Shown: positions 1 to 5,319 of the stretch, one piece after another
Numbering within the stretch: position 1 is the stretch's first letter
How the letters are laid out: each line of letters opens with the position of its first letter
NCBI GenBank assembly: GCA_028691575.1
Contig: JAQUYY010000130.1
Span: forward strand, 1-5,667
DNA length: 5,667 bases
DNA from: Candidatus Gastranaerophilales bacterium
GTDB taxonomy: Bacteria; Cyanobacteriota; Vampirovibrionia; Gastranaerophilales; JAQUYY01
Direction: 5' to 3'
Notes under the pieces: generated by a model
What the model was told of the DNA's origin: nothing
Database searches by the model: none
The model's input: the letters and a program-made list of their open reading frames with translations, nothing else
Position numbers and translations under genes: made by a program

Positions 1-74
1 GAAGAACCGCTACCATTTCCTGTTAAATTGATTCCTAATAACTTTGCTAATTCAGGATTGATTGAACTACTCAT
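1..74 (-). CDS. N-terminal fragment of an unidentified protein (cut by the window edge)
   Basis: Reading the minus strand from an ATG at 74 gives 24 codons that stay open to the edge: MSSSINPELAKLLGINLTGN followed by GSGS. The start is supported by AAAAGGTG at 88-81, six bases upstream, which fits the extended anti-Shine-Dalgarno pairing. No signal peptide or membrane segment is visible in this part. The glycine/serine-rich stretch after residue 18 looks like a flexible linker or low-complexity region. The fragment is too short to assign a family. The gene is transcribed away from the ABC-F gene, and the two share the spacer 75-268. I am fairly sure that translation starts here, but I cannot tell the function. 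Confidence 0.6.
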   Translation of the reverse strand, partial: MSSSINPELAKLLGINLTGNGSGS

Positions 75-158
75 TTGCAACACCTTTTACCTTTAACTTC
101 CACATAATTAATCATGTAATCGAAATTATATATAAATTTCTTTAATGTTTTTATAGGA

Positions 159-177
159 ATTGTAAAAAAAATGTAAC
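159..177 (-). repeat. Tandem TTACA-type direct repeat, possible response-regulator site
   Basis: On the minus strand GTTACATT (177-170) is followed three bases later by TTTACAAT (166-159), so the units repeat every 11 bp, one helical turn. Direct repeats phased at 10-11 bp are the usual target of OmpR/PhoB-type response regulators. Each unit fits the half-site (G/T)TTACA(T/A)(T/A) described for the cyanobacterial HLR1 element bound by RpaB, but HLR1 has a two-base gap rather than three. The pair overlaps the presumed -35 region of the ABC-F promoter and lies about 85-100 bases upstream of the leftmost gene. The surrounding sequence is very AT-rich, so chance is a real alternative. Confidence 0.3.
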
Positions 178-199
178 ATTAATTCATATAGAGTATAAT
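171..199 (+). promoter_or_regulatory. Candidate sigma-70-type promoter for the ABC-F gene
   Basis: A perfect TATAAT lies at 194-199. The hexamer at the correct 17-bp distance upstream, ATGTAA at 171-176, matches TTGACA at only three positions. The -10 is convincing and the -35 is weak, which would fit activation from the overlapping direct repeat. The transcript would start near 206 and have a leader of about 60 bases before the ATG at 269. The Shine-Dalgarno site of that gene is modest (AAGG at 255-258, ten bases upstream). Confidence 0.4.
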
Positions 200-268
200 A
201 TTGTATTTAGGGATTTTTTTTAATTTACACTAATAGTAATGAGGCAAGATAAATAAGGCAGATAAAAA

Positions 269-1903
269 ATGATTATAGCAAATGATATAACGCTTCGATT
301 TGGAAGCAGAGTACTTTTTGAAAAAGTAAATATAAAATTTTCTCCGGGAAATTGCTATGGGTTAATTGGTGCAAATGGTTCGGGGAAATCTACATTTTTG
401 AAAATTCTTACAGGAGAGATTGAATCATCCTCAGGAGATATTATTGTTAATTCAAAACATAGAATATCTTTTTTGAAACAAAATCATTATGAATATGATG
501 AATTTAACGTCTTAGATACAGTTATCATGGGGCATAAAAGGCTTTATGATGTCATGAAAGAAAAAGATGCAATTTATGCAAAACCTGATTTTAATGATGC
601 AGACGGAATCAGAGTTTCAGAATTAGAATGTGAATTTGGAGAAATCGGCGGTTGGGAAGCCGAATCTCAAGCAGCACAGCTTTTAGACGGTGTTGGCATT
701 TCTCAAAATTTGCATTATACAAAAATGGAAAATCTGGAAGGAAATGAAAAAGTTAGAGTTCTTCTGGCACAGGCTCTTTTTGGCAATCCTGATATTTTGA
801 TAATGGATGAGCCTACTAACCATCTTGATGTTGATACAATTATGTGGCTTGAAGAATTTTTAATAAATTTCGAAAATACCGTAATTGTTGTATCTCACGA
901 TAGACGTTTTCTGGATAAAGTTTGTACTCATATTGCTGATATTGATTATGGCAAAATTCAGCTTTTTACCGGTAATTATTTATTTTGGCAACAGGCAAGC
1001 CAACTTATAATCAGACAAAAACAGGATCAAAATAAAAAAACAGAAGAAAAAATGGAAGAATTAAAGGAATTCATCAGAAGATTTAGCGCAAATGCTTCTA
1101 AAGCAAAACAGGCAACTTCCAGAAAAAACATGCTTGGCAAGCTTTCCTTGGAAGATATCAAACCTTCATCAAGACGCTATCCTTATATTGTTTTTAAACA
1201 GGATAGAGAAGCCGGGCAAAATATTTTAAACATAGAAGGCTTAAATCACTCAATTGACGGTGAAAAAGTAATTAAAAGTTTTAGGATTACCGTTGAAAAA
1301 GGTGAGAAAATCGCTTTTGTAGGTCGTGACGGATTGCCTGCTACGACTTTATTTCAGATATTAAATGAAGAAATAAAACCTGACGAGGGTGAATTTAATT
1401 GGGGACAAACAATTACAAAAGCATATTTTCCAAAAGATAACGGCAGGTTTTTTGATACAAATGTTGATTTGATTGATTGGCTTCGTCCTTATTGCAAAGA
1501 AAAAGACGAAAACTTTATTCGCGGTTTCCTTGGCAAAATGTTGTTTTCAGGAGATGAAGCGCTTAAAAAAGCAAATGTACTCTCAGGTGGAGAAAAAGTT
1601 CGATGCATGCTTTCTAAAATGATGGCATCGGGTGCAAATGTTTTGATTTTTGATGAGCCGACAAATCATTTGGACTTAGAATCTATTACAGCCTTAAACA
1701 ATGCTATTATTGATTTTCCGGGAACTGTTTTGTTTGTTTCTCAAGATCATCAATTTATTCAATCTATTGCGAATCGAATAATTGAAATTACACCAAACGG
1801 CTGGATAAATGAGCAAATGGCTTACGATGAGTATCTTGAAAGCCCAAAAGTCTTTAAACAACGTGAAATGCTCTATGGAGAACAATTAACAATAACTAAA
1901 TAG
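269..1903 (+). CDS. ABC-F family ATPase, YbiT/YkpA type, with a degenerate second ATP site
   Basis: This is a 544-residue soluble protein with two ATP-binding cassettes and no membrane segment. ABC-F proteins bind the ribosomal E site and use ATP to act on stalled or initiating ribosomes; some confer antibiotic resistance. The charged linker, about 240-310, contains RFSANASKAKQATSR, which I recognise from E. coli YbiT and Bacillus YkpA, so this is a housekeeping-type member. Cassette 1 has Walker A GANGSGKST (34-42), Walker B ILIMDE (176-181) and H-loop His210. Its signature is LEGNEK (156-161) instead of LSGGEK. Cassette 2 has a perfect LSGGEK (438-443) and Walker B VLIFDE (458-463). Its Walker A position reads GRDGLPATT (352-360), with Ala358 in place of the invariant lysine, and its H-loop reads SQD (Gln492) instead of SHD. 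The site formed by Walker A1 and signature 2 is therefore intact, and the opposite site is degenerate. The length is normal for the family and no frameshift is visible. It is a single-gene unit. Confidence 0.93.
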   Translation: MIIANDITLRFGSRVLFEKVNIKFSPGNCYGLIGANGSGKSTFLKILTGEIESSSGDIIVNSKHRISFLKQNHYEYDEFNVLDTVIMGHKRLYDVMKEKDAIYAKPDFNDADGIRVSELECEFGEIGGWEAESQAAQLLDGVGISQNLHYTKMENLEGNEKVRVLLAQALFGNPDILIMDEPTNHLDVDTIMWLEEFLINFENTVIVVSHDRRFLDKVCTHIADIDYGKIQLFTGNYLFWQQASQLIIRQKQDQNKKTEEKMEELKEFIRRFSANASKAKQATSRKNMLGKLSLEDIKPSSRRYPYIVFKQDREAGQNILNIEGLNHSIDGEKVIKSFRITVEKGEKIAFVGRDGLPATTLFQILNEEIKPDEGEFNWGQTITKAYFPKDNGRFFDTNVDLIDWLRPYCKEKDENFIRGFLGKMLFSGDEALKKANVLSGGEKVRCMLSKMMASGANVLIFDEPTNHLDLESITALNNAIIDFPGTVLFVSQDHQFIQSIANRIIEITPNGWINEQMAYDEYLESPKVFKQREMLYGEQLTITK

Positions 1904-1910
1904 CTTTTAT

Positions 1911-1939
1911 GCTAACTTATATAAATAAGTTGTTTTAGC
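1911..1939 (+). terminator. Weak hairpin after the ABC-F gene, possible terminator
   Basis: Eight bases after the stop codon, AACTTAT (1914-1920) and ATAAGTT (1925-1931) form a perfect 7-bp stem with a four-base loop. An outer GCTA/TAGC pairing (1911-1914 with 1936-1939) can extend it around a small bulge. GTTTT follows the inner stem, and more T-rich sequence lies at 1944-1968. The stem has few G-C pairs, so termination would be inefficient unless the T-rich region downstream helps. Confidence 0.35.
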
Positions 1940-1943
1940 TTGA

Positions 1944-2072
1944 ATTTTCTTACCGTTTCTTTTTTTTGCGATTAAAAGAAAAAGAAAATACGCAATTCTC
2001 TAACGAATTTGAATTGTAGTATCCGGTTGAGCCTGCGCTACTATTGCCAAAGGTTTTTAGTTTGTATAACCT
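1944..2072. other. Structured convergent spacer with a GC-richer block
   Basis: This is the gap between the converging ABC-F and glycosidase genes. No open frame of note is present. An imperfect T-rich/A-rich hairpin spans about 1953-1992 (TTTCTTTTT against AAAAAGAAA). It is followed by three short inverted repeats in a row: CAATTC/GAATTG (1993-1998 and 2011-2016), TAGTA/TACTA (2017-2021 and 2039-2043) and AGGTT/AACCT (2051-2055 and 2068-2072). The stretch 2022-2038 is clearly richer in G+C than its surroundings. It could be a bidirectional terminator region, a copy of a genome-wide intergenic repeat, or a small RNA. None of these can be decided from one copy. Confidence 0.35.
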
Positions 2073-2094
2073 ATCTTCCCTTTAATTATAAATT

Positions 2095-3162
2095 TTATGG
2101 AAAACTAACCAATAGTGCATTTGTAACTCTTGCGCCGCCTTTAACGGTTGGTTTGTTTATAATTTTGTTATTCAAAACCATTTGAGTAGAACTGCCTCCA
2201 TCAAGATTCATTGCATTATATGCCCCTATATCGTACATAATTTGAGCTAATTCCTTAATTGTAACCCCATAAGAAATATCTTTTTGTCTCCCATCAACAG
2301 TTACAACGATAAGTATACCTGCTTTTGTATAGCCAATAGCTGTTCTTGGAGCTTTTGTCGACAAAAAATTATTTGAAAAATTTTGTTTGTCCACAAATTT
2401 TTTGCCGTCTTTTACCAAATATGGACCGCCTGCAACGGCATATTTTACATTAGACCAGTCTTTTGGTGATAATTCTGTCTCGTAACTAATAACGGAGTTG
2501 GAATTTAGCTCTTGCGGTATATATTTGTGAGGTCCGACTATTACAAATCCGTTTTTAGGAATTTCAATACAAGAACGTTTTATTTCCTTGACTGTATTGT
2601 TTTCAACCGCTATATGAACGTAAGCCTCTGATGTTTCAAGCGTTTTTGCTCCCCATTCGGCTGTAAAAACAGAAAAATCTTTTTTGCTTAATATAGGCTG
2701 ATTAATATTATGTAATTTTAATTCTTTAGCATCAATTAAAATTTTCCCCTCGAGGCTCACTTTTGCCATTTTGAACCGGTTATTGCTCGTTACACCAAAT
2801 GAAACCCTGTCAAATAAAGTTCCTGTTAAAATTTTGTTGTCAATAACAGATAACCCCAATGGGACACCGTTATCGGGTTTGAAATAAGATGCATTAACAC
2901 CTAAAACAGCATTTTCCAACCGAGCAAATTCCTTAACGCTTCTAACATCGTATAAATAACCGTTTCCAAAAGACGGTTTTATAACAGTTTCGTTAATTTG
3001 AGGATTTATTGTAACGATGTTAATAATAGCAGGTTTGCCTGCAAAATATCTTTTTTGCGTTTTATGAACAAAACCGCTTATACTTGCTTTTGCCTCAATT
3101 CCACAATTGCAAAAAATAAAAAATAATACAAATAAACTAACAAAATTCTTTATTTTCTTCAC
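2095..3162 (-). CDS. Exported phosphodiester glycosidase family protein (NAGPA/DUF2233 domain)
   Basis: This is a 355-residue protein. Residues 1-26 form a signal peptide: a basic start (MKKIK), a hydrophobic core at about 7-22 and an AKA site for cleavage after residue 26. It is thus exported to the periplasm or cell surface. The cysteines at 18 and 20 do not sit in a good lipobox. The mature part carries the landmarks of the NAGPA family (phosphodiester alpha-GlcNAcase-like; PF09992): GVNASYF (88-94), AGGPYLVKDG (244-253), RTAIGYTKAG (273-282), VTVDGRQ (287-293) and NLDGGSS (319-325). Mammalian NAGPA removes GlcNAc from GlcNAc-phospho-mannose. Bacterial members probably cleave sugar phosphodiesters in envelope or capsular polymers, but the substrate here is unknown. 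The start is GTG, chosen because AAAGG lies six bases upstream and the signal peptide begins there; the ATG five bases earlier is in another frame and stops at once. The protein ends at the edge of the domain and is complete. Confidence 0.88.
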   Translation of the reverse strand: MKKIKNFVSLFVLFFIFCNCGIEAKASISGFVHKTQKRYFAGKPAIINIVTINPQINETVIKPSFGNGYLYDVRSVKEFARLENAVLGVNASYFKPDNGVPLGLSVIDNKILTGTLFDRVSFGVTSNNRFKMAKVSLEGKILIDAKELKLHNINQPILSKKDFSVFTAEWGAKTLETSEAYVHIAVENNTVKEIKRSCIEIPKNGFVIVGPHKYIPQELNSNSVISYETELSPKDWSNVKYAVAGGPYLVKDGKKFVDKQNFSNNFLSTKAPRTAIGYTKAGILIVVTVDGRQKDISYGVTIKELAQIMYDIGAYNAMNLDGGSSTQMVLNNKIINKPTVKGGARVTNALLVSFP

Positions 3163-3168
3163 ACCATA

Positions 3169-3173
3169 CCTTT
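3169..3173 (-). promoter_or_regulatory. Shine-Dalgarno site that fixes the GTG start of the glycosidase
   Basis: AAAGG on the minus strand lies six bases before the GTG at 3162-3160. No in-frame ATG lies close enough to compete. The out-of-frame ATG at 3167-3165 reads ATG GTG TGA and cannot encode anything. Confidence 0.7.
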
Positions 3174-3193
3174 CCCAAAAAATACATATTAAT

Positions 3194-3222
3194 ATCGTAC
3201 ATTTTTTTTAAAAGAAAATCAA
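3194..3222 (-). promoter_or_regulatory. Weak candidate promoter for the glycosidase gene
   Basis: On the minus strand TTGATT (3222-3217) and TACGAT (3199-3194) are separated by exactly 17 bases. Each matches its consensus hexamer at four of six positions. The -35 would sit in the T-rich tail of the upstream terminator. A perfect AT-only palindrome, ATATTAATAT (3186-3195), overlaps the -10 and could be an operator. The gene needs its own promoter if the terminator before it works. Confidence 0.28.
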
Positions 3223-3255
3223 AAACACACCTTTATTTTGGTTAAGGTGTGTTTT
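3222..3255 (-). terminator. Rho-independent terminator of the MFS gene
   Basis: AAAACACACCTT (3222-3233) and AAGGTGTGTTTT (3244-3255) form a perfect 12-bp stem around a ten-base loop. On the minus strand the stem runs directly into TTTTTGATTTTCTTTT, a suitable U-rich tail. It begins 18 bases after the stop codon of the MFS gene. It should uncouple that gene from the glycosidase gene downstream, apart from any read-through. Confidence 0.88.
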
Positions 3256-3273
3256 AAAAAATGTTTATAAGTA

Positions 3274-4836
3274 TTATTGAGATATAGCTGTTTCTTTAAC
3301 AGTTAAAGTTATTAAAGCTGAAACTAGCAATGCAAGACCGCCTACAATAAAAGCATATTCCCAGTGGTGGGTCATTCCGTTAGCAACTTGCAATTGGTTT
3401 TTTGTAATTAAATAACCAACGGCAACTGATGAAAGAATTTGCGGACCTGCAATGAATAAATTAAACTTACCCATAGCAGAACCTTCCGTTCCCGGAACAA
3501 TATGTTCGGTCAAAAGAGCAAAAGGAAGTGCCAATACTGAAGCCCAACCGATACCGGCAATAGCCATACATACATATACACTTAATATGTCTTTTGCCCA
3601 AAAAGCAAGTCCAAAAAAGGATAGTGCCATAATTATTAATGCAAAACTATGAAGATATTTTTTCTTATATTTTAAAGATAATGATCCGATAAATACAGAT
3701 GCAATAACACAAATCAAGTTATACCAACCAAGTCCACTTCCCGAAACTCTGGATGCTTCAAGAACCTGTGAATTAAATTGGGTTTTAATAGCTTCTGTTG
3801 CAGATGATAAATCGGGAATTGCAAATATATTATGTACTACAAAATTATTGAAATATATAAACATTGACATAATTCCCAGCCATGTAAAAAATTGCATAAA
3901 ACAAAGTTTCCAGGCTTCTTTTGATTCAAAACTTTTAATTGACATCCACAACATCGGAACACTTAAAATCAAGGCAAAATAAGAAGCAATTGCCGGGAAA
4001 TCATTATTTAAATCTAATTTAAAAGCTAAACAAATAGCAGAGGTTAAAATTGCTGAAATACCTGCACTTATTCCAAAGTTTTTTACGGGATCAAGTGCAC
4101 TTTCAGTATTTTCTTCAGTTTTTAAAGGTTTATTTTTCTCAGGAGTTGTAATAATTGTATATACAATCGCAATGACAAATGCAACGGCTGCCATCATAAA
4201 TTGCTGGAAAATTGACATTTCATAATTAAAAAAGTCTTTTACGATAGTTGGAGTAAAAAATGCAATCACAGAACCTAAGCCAATCGCAAAACTTAAGAAT
4301 GAATTTGCAACCGCATGCTGCTGTTGTGGGGTTACATCAGGAATTAAAGCCCTATAAGGTCCTTGAGAGATATTAACACAGGCATCAATAATCCATAAAA
4401 ATGCTGTTGCCACTAAAATGGGAGAAATTATACCGATATTATTTGAAATAAATTCAGCATTAGGAAAAGCTAATAGCCCTAATGCACCTAATATTGAACC
4501 AATTAATAAAAAGGGATGCCTTCTTCCATATTTAGTCCAGGTATTATCACTAATTATACCAATTAGAGGCTGAACTAAAATCCCTGTTATCGGTCCTGCC
4601 AGCCACATCAAACCAAAAATTTGCGGTGTTACGCCCAATGGCTCGACAACTCTGCCGGATAAGTTAATTTGCATAGACCATGCAAACTGTAATCCTAAAA
4701 AACCTATACAAAGATTAAATAATTGCCAAAAAGAAAAAGGTTTCAGCTCACCATTTTCTTTATTTCCTTTAAAGGAAATTTCTTGAATCTCTTGTGAAGA
4801 AGCATCTTCCAGATTCATTGTGGAATTTGAACTCAT
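3274..4836 (-). CDS. MFS transporter of the SLC45 / sugar:cation symporter type
   Basis: This is a 520-residue polytopic inner-membrane carrier, probably with 12 membrane segments. It most resembles the SLC45/sucrose-type branch of the major facilitator and GPH-like carriers, whose members take up di- or oligosaccharides with protons or sodium. Supporting motifs (numbered from this start) are WSMQINLSGRVVEPLGVTP (53-71), the loop SDNTWTKYGRRHPF (96-109) that corresponds to the MFS loop 2-3 signature, and the stretch from IIDACVNISQGPYR to ALIPDV (149-168). A hydrophilic central loop at about 231-252 (PEKNKPLKTEENTESALDPV) separates the two six-helix halves. GSAMGKFN at 452-459 lies in the second half. 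The first 30 residues are polar and cytosolic. I start it at 4836 because GGGGTGA lies four bases upstream, whereas the ATG at 4863, nine codons earlier and in frame, has no ribosome site at all. The exact sugar cannot be read from the sequence. Its own terminator follows. Confidence 0.87.
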   Translation of the reverse strand: MSSNSTMNLEDASSQEIQEISFKGNKENGELKPFSFWQLFNLCIGFLGLQFAWSMQINLSGRVVEPLGVTPQIFGLMWLAGPITGILVQPLIGIISDNTWTKYGRRHPFLLIGSILGALGLLAFPNAEFISNNIGIISPILVATAFLWIIDACVNISQGPYRALIPDVTPQQQHAVANSFLSFAIGLGSVIAFFTPTIVKDFFNYEMSIFQQFMMAAVAFVIAIVYTIITTPEKNKPLKTEENTESALDPVKNFGISAGISAILTSAICLAFKLDLNNDFPAIASYFALILSVPMLWMSIKSFESKEAWKLCFMQFFTWLGIMSMFIYFNNFVVHNIFAIPDLSSATEAIKTQFNSQVLEASRVSGSGLGWYNLICVIASVFIGSLSLKYKKKYLHSFALIIMALSFFGLAFWAKDILSVYVCMAIAGIGWASVLALPFALLTEHIVPGTEGSAMGKFNLFIAGPQILSSVAVGYLITKNQLQVANGMTHHWEYAFIVGGLALLVSALITLTVKETAISQ

Positions 4837-4840
4837 TTTT

Positions 4841-4847
4841 TCACCCC
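4841..4847 (-). promoter_or_regulatory. Shine-Dalgarno site that favours the inner MFS start
   Basis: GGGGTGA on the minus strand differs at one base from GAGGTGA, part of the extended complement of the 16S rRNA tail, and sits four bases before the ATG at 4836. Upstream of the alternative ATG at 4863 the sequence is only A and T with a single C and offers no pairing. Confidence 0.5.
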
Positions 4848-4974
4848 ATTTTTTAACACTCATTGTAATAAATATAATATCAAAAACTAAGATAAAAATA
4901 TATATGTTGTAACTTTCCTTAAATAACGAATTTATTTAATTTTTTTTAAATTTATAATCCAACAAACTCGAATT

Positions 4975-5054
4975 GCTAAATAGATAAAAACGACAATATA
5001 AGTGAATTTAGGAATTCTTACAATTTATCATCAGCGATAAACACTTTTAGAATT
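4975..5054 (+). repeat. Left arm of the inverted repeat
   Basis: Matched block by block, in order and orientation, by the reverse complement of 5168-5249. The best-conserved part is innermost, at 5038-5054. The outer part, about 4983-5002, has diverged beyond recognition. Confidence 0.6.
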
Positions 5055-5167
5055 TTCTTTTTCCGGAACAAAAATCCAGCCCAAAAATCAATAGCCATGG
5101 CAAATTTACTTCCATCAACACAATATAAATATAAAAAATAAAAGAAATAATCTAAAAGAAAATACAG

Positions 5168-5249
5168 AATTCTAAAGTGTTTAGAAGCCTATGAAAATTG
5201 AATAGAATTCCTTAATGAACGGCAAAATCTAAATATGTTTATATTTGGC
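5168..5249 (-). repeat. Right arm of the inverted repeat
   Basis: Reverse-complement partner of 4975-5054, two bases longer because of small insertions and deletions. It ends directly at the second copy of the 10-bp direct repeat, nine bases before the -35 box of the next gene. Confidence 0.6.
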
Positions 5250-5267
5250 AACTCGAATTAACAACTA

Positions 5268-5296
5268 TTCACATTATAGTAAATTTTTTGTATAAT
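5268..5296 (+). promoter_or_regulatory. Strong candidate sigma-70 promoter of the right-edge gene
   Basis: TTCACA (5268-5273) matches TTGACA at five of six positions and is followed, after 17 bases, by a perfect TATAAT (5291-5296). Transcription would start near 5303, giving a leader of only about 17 bases that is filled almost entirely by the Shine-Dalgarno site. Confidence 0.7.
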
Positions 5297-5304
5297 ATAA
5301 ATTT

Positions 5305-5313
5305 AAAAAGGAG
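5305..5313 (+). promoter_or_regulatory. Shine-Dalgarno site that fixes a TTG start
   Basis: AAAAAGGAG lies six bases before TTG at 5320-5322. It is the best ribosome site in the window. No in-frame ATG exists in the following 116 codons, so TTG is the only reasonable start. Confidence 0.75.
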
Positions 5314-5319
5314 TATAAT

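Larger units (their letters stand above)
4965..5259. mobile_element. MITE-like element with long imperfect inverted repeats and 10-bp direct repeats
   Basis: The 10-mer AACTCGAATT occurs at 4965-4974 and again at 5250-5259, and the sequence between them is a large imperfect inverted repeat. Its ends read GCTAAATA (4975-4982) and TATTTGGC (5242-5249), complementary at seven of eight positions. Further in, GGAATTCT (5011-5018) pairs with AGAATTCC (5204-5211), and CAATTT (5021-5026) pairs with AAATTG (5195-5200). TAAACACTTTTAGAATT (5038-5054) pairs with 5168-5183 apart from one extra T. The arms are about 80 bases long and enclose a centre of about 110 bases. No transposase is present. The organisation, ends plus apparent target duplication, is that of a miniature inverted-repeat element or a decayed insertion sequence. 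The arms have diverged, so it would be old. A structured regulatory RNA is the alternative. Confidence 0.55.

Noticed and set aside
1322..1348. Frameshift or assembly error as the cause of the odd second Walker A
   Set aside because: The reading frame is continuous, and family-typical residues flank both sides (GEKIAFVG before, TTLFQILNEEIKPDEG after). The loss is by substitution. A base-call error cannot account for several separate changes.
1694..1885. 63-codon open frame on the minus strand inside the ABC-F gene
   Set aside because: It lies wholly antisense to the well-supported C-terminal cassette and shows no recognisable protein features. It is a shadow of the real gene.
3452..3652. 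66-codon open frame on the plus strand inside the MFS gene
   Set aside because: It lies antisense to conserved membrane segments of the carrier and looks like composition by-product rather than a protein.
4837..4964. Promoter for the MFS gene
   Set aside because: Several TATATT and TATTAT strings exist on the minus strand here, but none has an acceptable -35 at 16-18 bp, so no single site can be supported although a promoter must lie nearby.
5018..5188. 56-codon minus-strand frame across the inverted-repeat element (contains VDGSKFAMAIDFWAGFLFR)
   Set aside because: The only ATG (5098) leaves 26 residues and its nearest SD-like sequence is poorly placed. The hydrophobic upstream part is what a T-rich strand gives by chance. 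It could be a remnant of a lost transposase, but I cannot show that.
5011..5214. Recurrent GAATTC hexamers (5012, 5168 region, 5206) read as a spaced repeat array or CRISPR
   Set aside because: Spacing is irregular, units are short and palindromic, and two of the three are explained as paired parts of the inverted-repeat arms.
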